Below are positions 8,236 to 16,961 of a DNA stretch of 64,000 nucleotides, piece by piece. This stretch comes from Streptomyces sp. Ru71 (GTDB lineage: Bacteria > Actinomycetota > Actinomycetes > Streptomycetales > Streptomycetaceae). The notes under the pieces were generated by a model. It saw nothing but the letters and a program-made list of their open reading frames with translations. It ran no database searches and was not told the DNA's origin. Position numbers and translations under genes: made by a program. Location of the stretch: the NCBI RefSeq assembly GCF_002920535.1, contig NZ_PQSS01000009.1, positions 94,073-158,072 of the forward strand, in the 5' to 3' direction. Position 1 is the first letter of the stretch. Each line of letters opens with the position of its first letter.

Positions 8236-8450
8236 TCATGAGGTGAGGGCGAGGTTGTGCATGTGGGCGACGGCCTGGACAGCGTGGTGGAGCAGTCGCC
8301 GCGCTGCCGGCAGTCGCGGAGGACCTTGTAGTTCTTCCGGCCGCGGTATGTCCGTGCCGCACCACAAATGCCCCGGGCACCTTCTGATGAAGGCCGAGGA
8401 AGACGACAACGCTGAGCACCGCAGGGTCCGTGCCGGCGTTGAACACGTCA
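8236..8450. pseudogene. Scrambled IS5/DDE_Tnp_4 transposase remnant
   Basis: On the minus strand 8350-8236 reads YRGRKNYKVLRDCRQRGD and, after a frameshift, LHHAVQAVAHMHNLALTS and stop, the usual C-terminus of a DDE_Tnp_4 transposase. On the plus strand 8400-8447 reads EHRRVRAGVEHVI, which in an intact gene lies just before the same tail. The two parts point away from each other, so part of the element has been inverted. Confidence 0.5.
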
Positions 8451-8479
8451 TCTGCCCGACACCACACCCGCCAGCGAGA

Positions 8480-8910
8480 CCCCGTTGCCGACGCAATCCC
8501 AGTGGTTGCCGTCGCCGAACTGCCCGCATGGCAGGACGCCGAGAAGATGCCCATCGGCCGACTCCTGAAGTGGGCCGACAAGCATGCCGACCCCGACGTG
8601 CGCGACCAGCCCGCCCGGACCCGTGCCGCCGTCGCCGGCCTGCGGAAGCGGTACGCCGCGGACCAAAAACTCACCGCCATCACCAGCGAGAGCGAGCGCC
8701 TGGAGGCCCGGCTAGCCGAGCTCGCGCCCGCGAAGCGGAGCTGCTGGCGCTAAAGAAGCGTCGCTCGCCGAGCTACGACGCCGCCGTCGTGCGCGCCTGG
8801 GCCCGAGAGAACAAAAGTCCCCTGCCCGCCTGTCGGACGCGTCCCGAAGGCCGTGGTGGACGCCTGGAGGGCCGCCACGCAGAACAAGGAGACCGCCAGA
8901 GTCAGAGCTG
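8480..8910 (+). pseudogene. Lsr2-like nucleoid-protein gene, frameshifted
   Basis: Three frames in order spell one protein: IPVVAVAELPAWQDAEKMPIGRLLKWADKHADPDVRDQ..RTRAAVAGLRKRYAADQKL...ESERLEARLAEL, then REAELLALKKRRSPSYDAAVVRAWARE, then VPKAVVDAWRAA. The end matches the Lsr2 DNA-binding consensus (AVRAWARENG...GRVPxxVxxAW). Frameshifts lie near 8724 and 8830. The middle is a likely coiled coil. It is probably a decayed silencer-type protein of mobile-element origin. Confidence 0.6.
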
Positions 8911-8937
8911 CCCCGGCGAGCTCCGCAGCGCCCTGTA

Positions 8938-9299
8938 CTATCCGCGCGGTGCGTCCAACACGGTGCGGGCTTCATCCACGAACTGACCCCATGTGGCTTC
9001 GAGTCCTCTTTGACCTGAAGCGCGGCCAGCGCGTCATTCGCAGGTCTCCACAAGTCCCGGTGGTCATCGCTCTCGCACCAATCAGGACTGGCTCGCGCAA
9101 TGATGACGGGGTCGAGCGTTTCTCCAGCCTCGTCGCAGCGGTCGAGAACTGCGGCGAACGCGGTGCGGCGTTCCCCGCGAAGCCGATGCCGGACGTCCAC
9201 TGCTTCTTGCGCGCTGACCTGCCGCTTGAAGAACCCCTGGACCAGGGCGTCACCGATGGCTCCCACCGGAGTTCCAAGATGCCCAGCCCAGCCGCCCAT
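8938..9299 (-). pseudogene. Conserved hypothetical protein gene with internal frameshift
   Basis: It starts at ATG 9299 behind GGGGAGGC and reads MGGWAGHLGTPVGAIGDALVQGFFK, then RHRLRGERRTAFAAVLDRCDEAGETL and DLWRPANDALAALQV. A one-frame jump near 9010 follows, then EATWGQFVDEARTVLDAPRG and stop at 8938. This is the outline of a widespread Streptomyces hypothetical family (short membrane anchor plus long helices), with perhaps 30 residues missing at the jump. Confidence 0.5.
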
Positions 9300-9694
9300 A
9301 CGGCTGCCTCCCCTTGATCCATGCCGCGCCTGATGCCTCCGCTGGGGGTGCTCGTGCAGACGCTTGACGACCTGATCGCAGACCTCATCGACCGCTAAAC
9401 CGGCGATGACCAGCACCCTGGTGACGGCGGTCCGGGCCTGCTGCTTCGGCTCGACACCCTCGGGGTGCGCACGCGGCCGGCCTCGGACGGCGGACAAGCT
9501 CCGCCCGGTCCCGGCCGCCGACGTTCTGGAGGCCGTGTCCTGGTCGCAGCGCATCAAGGCCGAGGCCGTGGCCCTAGCTGCGCGGCTCGCCGCATACCCA
9601 GCCCTGGCCCCGGGCGCTGCCCGCGATCACGCCCGGCGGAGAACGCCGGCCGCGTGGGGGAGGCCGTGAGGATCGTGGCCGCTGGCACGGCACG
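9300..9694. other. Degraded stretch without a supported gene
   Basis: A frame at 9406-9660 on the plus strand contains VSWSQRIKAEAVALAARLAAYPALAPG, which has coding character, but it breaks before any recognisable domain. It may be the front of the gene whose end is at 9695-9898. Confidence 0.35.
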
Positions 9695-9898
9695 GTGCTG
9701 ACGGTGCTCGGTCTGCGGGGCTCGTCGGTGCACTCCCGGCACGCGCTGTGCCTGGCGTGCGGGCAGCGCACCGTGTACGGGCGCGCTGACGACGACCGGC
9801 CGCGGGCCTGGTGCATCAATGATGCGTCCCAGGACGGAGACACCAGCGCACCAATTCGCTACAACGGGCCCCGGCTGTATCTGCTCCCGAACAACTGA
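9695..9898 (+). CDS. Hypothetical protein, probably a 3' gene fragment
   Basis: The 67 residues include HALCLACGQRTVYGR, one CxxC pair that could be half of a zinc site, and an Asp/Arg-rich middle. There is no good ribosome-binding site at 9695, and the preceding plus-strand frame looks like its displaced N-terminal part. Function unknown. Confidence 0.3.
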   Translation: MLTVLGLRGSSVHSRHALCLACGQRTVYGRADDDRPRAWCINDASQDGDTSAPIRYNGPRLYLLPNN

Positions 9899-9931
9899 GC
9901 GTCATGAGTCGGGGCCACCCGGAGGCTGGTC

Positions 9932-10696
9932 TTATGCACACCGGTCCATGACAGCACGATGTAGGTCGGCGGCCACGCTCACGAGACTTCGAGTCAGCTC
10001 AGCACGCTTCTGCCCACGTGTCTTGAGTGCGTGGCAGTTTGGGCAGAGCGCGATCATGTTCTCTCCGTGATCGCGTCCACCCGCAGCGTGCTCTACGACG
10101 TGGTCAACCTCCAAAATCGGGTCACCGCTATCTGTCCACCCCACGGGCTCCTTGTTGTTTCGGCAAACGGGATTTTCGCAGTGCCCTTTCGACCGCCACA
10201 GCACTGCCTTGCGCACGGACATGCTGCGCACTCGCCGAGTGATCGTCTGCTCGGTCCGCTGCCGATCCAGTCCGTCACGTTCCCGTTGCTCAGCTCTTGC
10301 CATGACCCTTACGTAGTGCTCGTCGCTTCGCAGGACTCGCAGCCTGCGACGCTCATACGGCATGGGGCTCAGCGGCAGCGGCGGTTCGGCAGCTTCCCGG
10401 GGACCGATCCTGGCGGCTGTCCCCCACAGCTCAGAGAGGGCAAGAGCTCTAGAGTTCCCGTTGACTAGAATGCCGGTGTAGGGCAGTGAGTCGGCGTAGT
10501 CGTCAAGAACACACAGAGGTAGCGTCCGGTGCGCCTGCACTACCAAGGGTAGGAAGCTCGCCGTCTTGCCGCTCCCAGTGGCCATCACTACATGGCCAGT
10601 TTTCGGCCGAGGCCGAGGAAGGCTCAGAGCGCGAGCCCTGGCGGCAGGGTCTTGGAGCCACGCAGGAAGCCCGTCCCCTACTGGATATCTCGTCAT
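9932..10696 (-). CDS. HNH endonuclease-domain protein with a helicase-like P-loop near the N-terminus
   Basis: ATG 10696 has GGAGGGGG upstream (254 aa); an open frame also reaches a TTG at 10849 directly after the neighbour's stop. The C-terminal ~75 residues are a zinc HNH nuclease: CENPVC, then DPILEVDHVVEHAAGGRDHGENMIALCPNCHALK, with two CxxC knuckles and the DHV/H/N core. Near residue 37 is HVVMATGSGKT, a Walker A motif like helicase motif I, followed at once by unrelated sequence. HNH proteins of this sort often cut modified or foreign DNA. Whether the P-loop is functional or a leftover of a deleted helicase is unclear. Confidence 0.7.
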   Translation of the reverse strand: MTRYPVGDGLPAWLQDPAARARALSLPRPRPKTGHVVMATGSGKTASFLPLVVQAHRTLPLCVLDDYADSLPYTGILVNGNSRALALSELWGTAARIGPREAAEPPLPLSPMPYERRRLRVLRSDEHYVRVMARAEQRERDGLDRQRTEQTITRRVRSMSVRKAVLWRSKGHCENPVCRNNKEPVGWTDSGDPILEVDHVVEHAAGGRDHGENMIALCPNCHALKTRGQKRAELTRSLVSVAADLHRAVMDRCA

Positions 10697-10849
10697 GCAA
10701 CACCCCCTCCAACCGCATATGTTGGCATGCAGGTCTGACAACGCCACTGGACGTAGCGCCCATCTGACGTGAGCCGCAGCTGCACACTGCGGGTGAGGGC
10801 ACCGCCACCGCCCACTGGCCCAGGGCAACGCGGCTTGCACCAGGGCCAA

Positions 10850-11890
10850 TTATCCGCCTCGGATCACGTTCAACAAGTCCAGGAACTGATGCACTCGCCG
10901 TCCATAAAGGAGGGCGAGGATCGCAATGCCGCACCCGCCGATGATGTAGACGTCGGCCCCGTCAGGGAGGGGGAGGTAGGCGACGCCAACTGCGGTGGCA
11001 GCTACGAGGAGTGCGGCGGTGGCCAGGCGCAGGGGTTCCCAGTCACGCGCGGGCCCAAGCTCTGCATCGAGCTGGTTGTCGTCGAGGAGGGCTCCGATGC
11101 GCCCTTCCGCGACGCGTTCGGCGACTGCGATGAGGAGGGTGGCAAGTGGTACCAGCGCTGTCTGTCCCTCCTCGTCCACACGCAGGTGAGCACGCCGTAT
11201 GGCGGCGACGACTAGTCCTGCGTGGTGCTTGAGGTGGTGCCGTCCATGGGAGCGAGCTAGCAGGTGCCCACTGGACCGATGCAGGCGCATGAGCTCGTCG
11301 TTCAGTCGGGCCAACGCATTGGCCAAGCGCCTGAGTTCCCTTGGACGCTTAACCCAGCGCGCCTTCCTGACGCGGACGCACACGGCGACTGCTTGCGCGG
11401 CAGCGTCCACTGAGGCGAAACGGGTGGCCAATCTGGTTGACGTTGAGAGTGACCAGCTTCGGCCTGCCGCAGTTCCGAAGCCGAGGACTATGGGGGCGAC
11501 CCAAAAGGTCAGTCCGATTGCCGCGGCGCCCATCGCGTTCACAACTGGCCAGCTGAGGGTGCTTGCGACGGAGTCGAAGCGTCCACTGCGAAGTTCTTCC
11601 CACGCACGAAGTGGCGCCGCAGCAAAGGGTTTGAACGGTCCCCACAGTTCGCCCTTCACGAGCGTTGTGATCAGGGCGTCACACCACATGAGGCCGATGA
11701 ACGCGTTCAACATCACAACGACGGCGTGGCCGAGGTTTGACGCGTAGTGCCTCGCTCGGAGGGCGACTCGTAGCCGTCGGGACGCCGGCGGTAGACCGAG
11801 GTCCGCAAGCGCGGCTTCCAACTTGGAAAGTGCGTCCTCGGCAACCTTGCGCCGGTGCACTCGTGGCAGGTCCCTCCTCATGGTGATCAC
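10850..11890 (-). CDS. Hypothetical multi-pass membrane protein
   Basis: The 346-aa protein begins at GTG 11890 or ATG 11881. Hydrophobic segments occur near residues 55-75, 110-145 and 290-330, separated by a basic, helical central region rich in Arg/His/Leu (RRLANALARLNDELMRLH). No family recognised. It sits directly upstream of the HNH gene on the same strand, with no gap, so the two may be co-transcribed and functionally linked. Confidence 0.65.
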   Translation of the reverse strand: MITMRRDLPRVHRRKVAEDALSKLEAALADLGLPPASRRLRVALRARHYASNLGHAVVVMLNAFIGLMWCDALITTLVKGELWGPFKPFAAAPLRAWEELRSGRFDSVASTLSWPVVNAMGAAAIGLTFWVAPIVLGFGTAAGRSWSLSTSTRLATRFASVDAAAQAVAVCVRVRKARWVKRPRELRRLANALARLNDELMRLHRSSGHLLARSHGRHHLKHHAGLVVAAIRRAHLRVDEEGQTALVPLATLLIAVAERVAEGRIGALLDDNQLDAELGPARDWEPLRLATAALLVAATAVGVAYLPLPDGADVYIIGGCGIAILALLYGRRVHQFLDLLNVIRGG

Positions 11891-12263
11891 TTTCTCGTGT
11901 CATGAGCAGATAGGCGTCATGTGAAACAAAGCACGAGTACAGCCTTGTGTTAACTCCTACTTTCTCATGCCTGGTCATCTACCACGGCTCGTTCAAGGAC
12001 CTGCATGGCCTGTGGCTCGCCGTTTCGTGCGCGTGCAGCATCTGCCACGCCATGACCTGCTCGGCCTCGCCGAGACCCGCTTCGCGCTCGCCGAGGCGTG
12101 GGGCGAGATGTCCGGATCGTTCCACGTCCGCCGCCAGCCCCATCATCCGCTCGCTGGCCTCCGGCTGGCGGAACAGCAGACCGGCGGCCGGGTCACCCCC
12201 AGCCCGGCCGCCACCAGGGCCGCGCCCTCTCCCTTCCCTTCCCCGAGGGGCGCGGCCCGCCAA
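11891..12263. other. Intergenic region, no supported gene
   Basis: A few overlapping short frames are open on both strands, as expected at this GC content, but none has a ribosome-binding site and recognisable sequence together. It separates the membrane/HNH pair from a tRNA-like fragment. Confidence 0.4.
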
Positions 12264-12305
12264 TCCTCTGTAGCTCAGCGGCAGAACAGCCCTCTTATTG
12301 ACGGC
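12264..12305 (+). other. tRNA-like 5' half (truncated)
   Basis: It begins TCCTCTG, then TAGCTC, AGCGGCA and GAAC (D-arm with one mismatch), then an anticodon-like stem GCCCT / ACGGC around CTTATTG. This fits the first 43 positions of a tRNA. No T-arm (GGTTCGAATC type) or matching 3' acceptor follows, so it is a remnant, perhaps of an element-borne tRNA or an integration site. Confidence 0.3.
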
Positions 12306-12478
12306 AGCGCGCAGCTCGTCACGGCCCACGGCCTCGACGTGCCGGTCACCGCCGCCTCCTGACCGCCCCGGATGTCAACCTTTGAGAGAGATTTGCCGCC
12401 CTTGTGCGATTTCCGTATACGTGGATGCCGAGCCCATCGGGCTCAGCGCGTTGATCACCCTGTGAGGAGTCCTTCTCG

Positions 12479-12631
12479 ATGGCTCACCCAGCTGACCCGG
12501 TACCCGGCAACGTCCCCCGCGCCGACCTGGCGCGGGCCGAAGACTGTGACGGGTGCCGGGGATGGGGAACGGTCGTCACCGACGACGGGCGACACACGCT
12601 GTGCCCGGCCTGCCGGAGGGGCGGGCGCTGA
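12479..12631 (+). CDS. 50-aa zinc-ribbon protein
   Basis: A GAGGAGT site precedes ATG 12479. The product has two CxxC knuckles (CDGCRGWGTVV and LCPACRR) 20 residues apart, which would bind one zinc ion, after a Pro/Asp-rich N-terminus. Such tiny zinc-finger proteins are common on Streptomyces integrative plasmids and elements. Function unknown. Confidence 0.7.
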   Translation: MAHPADPVPGNVPRADLARAEDCDGCRGWGTVVTDDGRHTLCPACRRGGR

Positions 12632-12703
12632 GCCGGATCCGTCACCCGTCACGCCCGCCCGGTGCCCCGCGCCCGGGAAATAAAGGCAAGGCGCCGGTGC
12701 GCG

Positions 12704-13714
12704 TCAGACGGTGGGCCGGGGCCCCGCTGCGCGGCGCAGCCGGTTGGCGATCGCCAGTCCCAGCCCCTCCTCCACCGGCAGGGAAGCAACGATGAGGTCG
12801 CACCCCTGCTGGTCGAGCTCGCGCAGGAACCCGTACAACCCGCGCGCGTAGGCGGCCATCGAACCGGGCAGGGCCACCACCGCGTGCGCCTTCACCGCAG
12901 CGCCGGCGCAGGCGGGAGGAAGAAGGACGCCCACCTGGTGCCCCTGCTCCTGCGCCAGCTCGGCTTCGGAGGCGACCTTCTCGGGCTCGACGAGGATGAC
13001 CCGCGCCCGCGGCGCGTAGTGGGACGGATGCTGGCCCGGCACCCGGACCAGGCTCGTCGAGGGGACCGAGATCGGGCAGCCCAGGACGGCTTCGAGGGCC
13101 TCGCGTGTCACTCCGCCGGGCCGGAGGATGCTCGGGACTTCGCCGGTGGCGTCGACGATGGTCGACTCGACGCCGATGTCGCAGGGGCCGCCGTCCAGCA
13201 CGAAGTCGACGGCATCACCGAGCTCCGCTCGGACATGGGCAGCCGTGGTGGGGCTGACGGAGCCGAAGCGGTTGGCGGACGGGGCCGTGACACCCCCGCC
13301 GAAGGCTGACAGCAGCGCGAGTGCGACGGGGTGGTCCGGCACGCGCACGGCCACCGTCTCAAGGCCACCGGTCGCTTCCAGGGGCACCCGGCGACCACGC
13401 CGAAGGACCAGCGTGAGCGGTCCGGGCCAGAAGTGCTCGGCCAAGAGGCGTGCCGTCGCCGGCACGTCCTGCACCCAGTCGTCCAGATACTCCGCGCCGC
13501 TGATGTGAACAATCAGCGGGTGGGAGGGCGGACGCCCCTTGACCTGGAAGATGCGCGCCACGGCGGCCGGGTCCTCGGCGTTGGCGCCCAGCCCGTAGAC
13601 GGTTTCGGTCGGGAGGGCCACCAGGCCACCCCCGCGCAGCACACCGGCTGCCTTCTCGATATCACTGGTACGTACCGTCACCCTCGTAATCCTAGGTGCG
13701 TCAGGGACCGGCAA
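12704..13714 (-). CDS. sua5: Threonylcarbamoyl-AMP synthase, Sua5/YrdC/YciO family
   Basis: The 336-aa protein has a YrdC domain (residues ~15-205). It includes GGLVALPTETVYGLGANA, KGRPPSHPLIVHI, WPGPLTLVL and GVTAPSANRFG.SPTTA, the ATP/threonine-binding signature. A C-terminal Sua5 domain (~215-330) starts after GQHPSHYAPRARV. It makes threonylcarbamoyl-AMP from Thr, bicarbonate and ATP for the t6A37 modification of ANN-decoding tRNAs. This is a Sua5-type two-domain enzyme; the main chromosomal housekeeping copy may lie elsewhere, since this one sits among accessory genes. Confidence 0.92.
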   Translation of the reverse strand: MPVPDAPRITRVTVRTSDIEKAAGVLRGGGLVALPTETVYGLGANAEDPAAVARIFQVKGRPPSHPLIVHISGAEYLDDWVQDVPATARLLAEHFWPGPLTLVLRRGRRVPLEATGGLETVAVRVPDHPVALALLSAFGGGVTAPSANRFGSVSPTTAAHVRAELGDAVDFVLDGGPCDIGVESTIVDATGEVPSILRPGGVTREALEAVLGCPISVPSTSLVRVPGQHPSHYAPRARVILVEPEKVASEAELAQEQGHQVGVLLPPACAGAAVKAHAVVALPGSMAAYARGLYGFLRELDQQGCDLIVASLPVEEGLGLAIANRLRRAAGPRPTV

Positions 13715-13776
13715 GGGCCGTGGTCCATCTCAGCGCCAGCCCACCGGCCCGTTGCTTCGAGGCCGGTCGCTGTCGC

Positions 13777-14061
13777 TCAGAGGCGGCGGATGACCGGGGC
13801 GATGTCGTCCTGGCTGCCGCTGGAGACGCCGAGGTGTGCCAGGACGGTGTCGGCGAGCTGCCCGGGTCGCAGGCGGGTGCATTCTCCGAGGACATCCACG
13901 AGACGGCCGAGGCCGGCGTCGTCCTCGCTGCGACGTTCGATCAGTCCGTCGGTGTACAGCACGAAGGTGTCGCCGGGCTTGTAGAGCAGGCCGGCCTGCG
14001 GACGTCCTCCAGCGTCAGAGGCCACGGAGCGGCCTCGGGGACATAGGAGAGCGGTGTGCAC
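13777..14061 (-). pseudogene. SpoIIE-type PP2C phosphatase, C-terminal fragment
   Basis: The frame reads GRPQAGLLYKPGDTFVLYTDGLIERR, then DDIAPVIRRL and stop. KPGDxxVLYTDGLxERR is the hallmark of the C-terminal part of SpoIIE/RsbU phosphatases (anti-sigma antagonist regulation), with its metal-binding Asp in TDG and in QDD. The ~130 residues before it are missing or frameshifted (a related bit, LCTPLSYVPEAAPW, lies in another frame), so the domain cannot fold as usual. Confidence 0.65.
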
Positions 14062-14449
14062 AGGCCTGCTCGTTCAAGGAACGGTGCATCAGCGGTTCTT
14101 TCGTCGCCTGACCAGGCATAGACGTGAGAAGTGATCTTCGCCCACGTGCGGAAGTACCCATGGGACACTGGCAAGTCTGCCCACACATATCCGCCGGGTC
14201 GGCCATCTGCCCTACTTCATGGCAAAGCGCAGCGTCTCGACAAGCCGGTCCTGCTCCACGGGCGGGGTCTGATGCCAGCTCAGTCCCCGGGAGCGCAGCG
14301 CCGGCGCCCGGGCGATCACCCGCTCCGCGCCCGCCCCGCATGGCACCAGTGCGGTAGCCCCTGGCCTATTCCGGATGAGGACCGACCTCCAGCGCAGCCT
14401 GTCGCTCGCTGTGCGCACCAGACGCGGGCATGTGATCTGGAACACAGGC
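14062..14449. other. Intergenic region upstream of the ECF41 target gene
   Basis: Apart from scraps of the phosphatase pseudogene near 14062-14190, I see no coding sequence I can support here. Confidence 0.4.
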
Positions 14450-14476
14450 TGTCACAAGTGACCTCTGCCCTACGCC
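14450..14476 (+). promoter_or_regulatory. ECF41-type sigma promoter
   Basis: TGTCACA at 14450-14456 and CGCC at 14473-14476 are separated by exactly 16 bp. The published ECF41 consensus is TGTCACA, 16 bp, CGTC, so there is one mismatch in eleven bases. It lies 36 bp upstream of the oxidoreductase start, whose downstream neighbour is the ECF41 sigma factor. Confidence 0.75.
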
Positions 14477-14511
14477 TTGTGTGCGAACCCCGAGCGAACG
14501 GAGCACAGACC

Positions 14512-15714
14512 ATGACGAAGTACACCGGTGGCCATACGTCAGTCATCGTGATCGGCGGCGGATACGCCGGGGTCCTCGCGGCCAACCGCCTGACCCGTCG
14601 CGACGACGTTGCCGTGACCCTCGTGAACCCGCGCCCCACGTTCGTCGAGCGCCTGCGTCTGCACCAGCTGGTCGCCGGGTCCGACGACGCGGTAGTCGAC
14701 TACAAGGATGTCCTGAGCGAGCGGGTCAACCTCGTGGTCGACACCGCGACCCTGATCGACCGAACGTCACGCACCGTCTCGCTGGCCGGCGGCGGCACTT
14801 TCGCGTACGACCACCTGATCTACGCGGTGGGCAGCCGCAGCGGCATACCAAAGGTGCCCGGCGCGGACAGGTTCGCCTACCCGATCGCCACGCTGGAGGA
14901 GGCCGAGCGGTTGCGCCAGGCCGTGGCCGCCGCGCCCACCACCGCGACGCTGACGGTCGTCGGCGGCGGAGCCACCGGCATCGAGACCGCAGCCGAGCTC
15001 GCCGAGGCGGGCCGCACCGTCACGCTCGTCTGCGGAGGACAGCTCGGCCCCTACCTCCACCCGAACGGCCGCCGCTTCGTCGCGAAGCGGCTGGCGGCCC
15101 TCGGCGTGACCGTCCTCGAAGGCCCCGGTACCAGGGCGGCCTCAGTGACGGCCGGCGCTGTGCGCCTCGCCGACGGCCGCGAGGTGCACGGCGGCCTGAC
15201 CATCTGGGCCGCCGGCTTCGGCGTTCCCGACCTGGCCGCCCGCAGCGGCCTCGGCACTGACGAGACGGGCCGCCTTCTCACCGACGAGACCCTGACCAGC
15301 ATCGACGACGACCGCATCGTCGCCGCTGGGGACGCCGCCTCGCCCTCGGGCCTCGCTTACCGGATGGGCTGCCAGGCCGCCGTCCAGCTCGGTCCGCACG
15401 CCGCCGACGCCGTGCTCAGCCGGATCGAGGGCAGGCGACCCGAAGCCGTCAGCATCGCTTTCGCCGGGCTGTGCGTCAGCCTCGGTCGCAGCGCCGGCAT
15501 CTTCCAGTTCGCACGCAAGGACGACACCGCCGTCCGATTCCACATCGGCGGCCGCCCGGGCGCGCGAGTGAAGGAGTTGGTCGTCTCCCACGCCGTCAAG
15601 CAGCTCTCCGACGAGGCGCGCAGGCCCGGCGCACGCACCCTGAAGGCCACGGACGACACACGCCGGCAACGCGTCCAGGCCGCGCGCGCCAACGGGCCCG
15701 CGCACGTGTCGTAA
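14512..15714 (+). CDS. NAD(P)/FAD-dependent oxidoreductase (NDH-2-like)
   Basis: ATG 14512 follows GGAGC; 400 aa. An FAD-binding Rossmann motif (VIVIGGGYAGVLAANRL) is at the N-terminus. An NAD(P)H motif follows in the middle (LTVVGGGATGIETAAELAEAGRTVTLV), and the FAD-closing motif DDRIVAAGDAA is near residue 275. The order is typical of type II NADH dehydrogenases and related flavoproteins. No C-terminal amphipathic anchor is obvious. ECF41 genes are usually next to a carboxymuconolactone decarboxylase, oxidoreductase or epimerase gene; this is the oxidoreductase case and likely the sigma factor's target. Confidence 0.9.
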   Translation: MTKYTGGHTSVIVIGGGYAGVLAANRLTRRDDVAVTLVNPRPTFVERLRLHQLVAGSDDAVVDYKDVLSERVNLVVDTATLIDRTSRTVSLAGGGTFAYDHLIYAVGSRSGIPKVPGADRFAYPIATLEEAERLRQAVAAAPTTATLTVVGGGATGIETAAELAEAGRTVTLVCGGQLGPYLHPNGRRFVAKRLAALGVTVLEGPGTRAASVTAGAVRLADGREVHGGLTIWAAGFGVPDLAARSGLGTDETGRLLTDETLTSIDDDRIVAAGDAASPSGLAYRMGCQAAVQLGPHAADAVLSRIEGRRPEAVSIAFAGLCVSLGRSAGIFQFARKDDTAVRFHIGGRPGARVKELVVSHAVKQLSDEARRPGARTLKATDDTRRQRVQAARANGPAHVS

Positions 15715-15793
15715 CCGGTGGGGCGGGCGGCCCACGCCCCGCCGTTCCCCCATGTCCCACCCCGGCCACGGGCCGCCATGAAAGGATTCGAAG

Positions 15794-16690
15794 ATGCCAG
15801 AGAACACCGTGGACCCGGCGACCGACGCCTTCGTCGCCCACCGCAACCTGCTCTTCACCGTCGCCTACGAGATACTCGGCTCGGCGGCCGACGCGGAAGA
15901 CGTCCTGCAGGAGACCTGGCTGCGCTGGGCCCAAGTCGATCTTGCACAGGTCCGCGACCAGCGCGCGTTCCTCGTACGCGTCACCACCAGGCGAGCGCTC
16001 GACCGGCTGCGAGCCCTGCAACGCCGCAAGGAGAACTACGTCGGCCCCTGGCTGCCCGAGCCCCTGCTCACCTCACCGGACGTCGCCGAGAGCGCCGAGC
16101 TCGCCGAGAGCCTGTCCATGGCTGTGATGCTCGTCCTGGAAACCCTCTCCCCCACCGAGCGGGCCGTGTTCGTCCTGCGCGAGGTCTTCGACGTCGGCTA
16201 CGACGACATCGCGCAGGCGGTCGGCAAGACCCCCGCCGCCGTCCGCCAGATCGCCCACCGCTCCCGCAAACACGTCGACGCCCGCCGCCCCCGCCACGTG
16301 GTCTCCCCGCGCCAGGCCCAGGCCGCCGTCCAGTCGTTCCTGCACGCAGTGGAGACCGGCGACATGCAGGGCGTACTCGATGTGCTCGCCCCCGACGTCG
16401 TCCTGATCAGCGACGGCGGCGGCGTGAGGAGCGCCGCGCTGCGGCCCGTCACCGGCCCCGCGAAGGTGGTGCGCCTCCTCCTGGCCGGCCTCGGCAACAA
16501 GGAAGGCACTCTCACCGGCGAAACCCTCACCATCAACGGCGATACGGCACTCCTCCTGCGCCTCGACGGCGAGATCGACAGCGTCATGACGATCCGCGTC
16601 GACGACGGCCTCGTCACCGGCATCTACTTCGTCCGCAACCCCGCCAAGCTCACCCACATCGCCACCGCCGCACCCCACACCCTGAACTGA
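15794..16690 (+). CDS. sigJ: ECF41 RNA polymerase sigma factor (SigJ-like) with SnoaL-type C-terminal domain
   Basis: The 298-aa protein has sigma region 2 (residues ~10-75, LLFTVAYEILGSAADAEDVLQETWLRW) and region 4 (~110-165, LSPTERAVFVLREVFDVGYDDIAQAVGKTPAAVRQIAHRSR). A SnoaL_2-like extension (~180-298) carries the ECF41 landmarks: a DGGG motif (SDGGGVRSAA) and a C-terminal NPxKL motif (VRNPAKL). In ECF41 factors this fused domain, rather than a separate anti-sigma factor, regulates activity. It lies 79 bp after the oxidoreductase and is probably co-transcribed from the promoter at 14450, giving a positive loop. Confidence 0.93.
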   Translation: MPENTVDPATDAFVAHRNLLFTVAYEILGSAADAEDVLQETWLRWAQVDLAQVRDQRAFLVRVTTRRALDRLRALQRRKENYVGPWLPEPLLTSPDVAESAELAESLSMAVMLVLETLSPTERAVFVLREVFDVGYDDIAQAVGKTPAAVRQIAHRSRKHVDARRPRHVVSPRQAQAAVQSFLHAVETGDMQGVLDVLAPDVVLISDGGGVRSAALRPVTGPAKVVRLLLAGLGNKEGTLTGETLTINGDTALLLRLDGEIDSVMTIRVDDGLVTGIYFVRNPAKLTHIATAAPHTLN

Positions 16691-16961
16691 TGCCGAATCG
16701 GCCCAGGCCGTCATCACGTGCGGGAGCGCAGCCACAGGCCCTCCGTCATACGAAATGGCCGGTCGTCAGCCGACGCGACCTCAGGGCCGGGTCGGCTCAG
16801 GCCAGCTGCACGTCACCATCGCTGGCCCGGGTGCGCGCCCACTCGGCGACATGCTCCGCGTGGCCGAGGGAGTGCCACGGTCCGCGCATGCGACAGCCTG
16901 ACGTCGACGCGCCCAGCGACACCCGTCTGTCATACGGGATGTACCGCGAGGGCCCCCGAAG

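Noticed and set aside
12264..12340. Complete tRNA gene
   Set aside because: The 5' half fits, but there is no T-arm and no 3' strand that pairs with the acceptor TCCTCTG.
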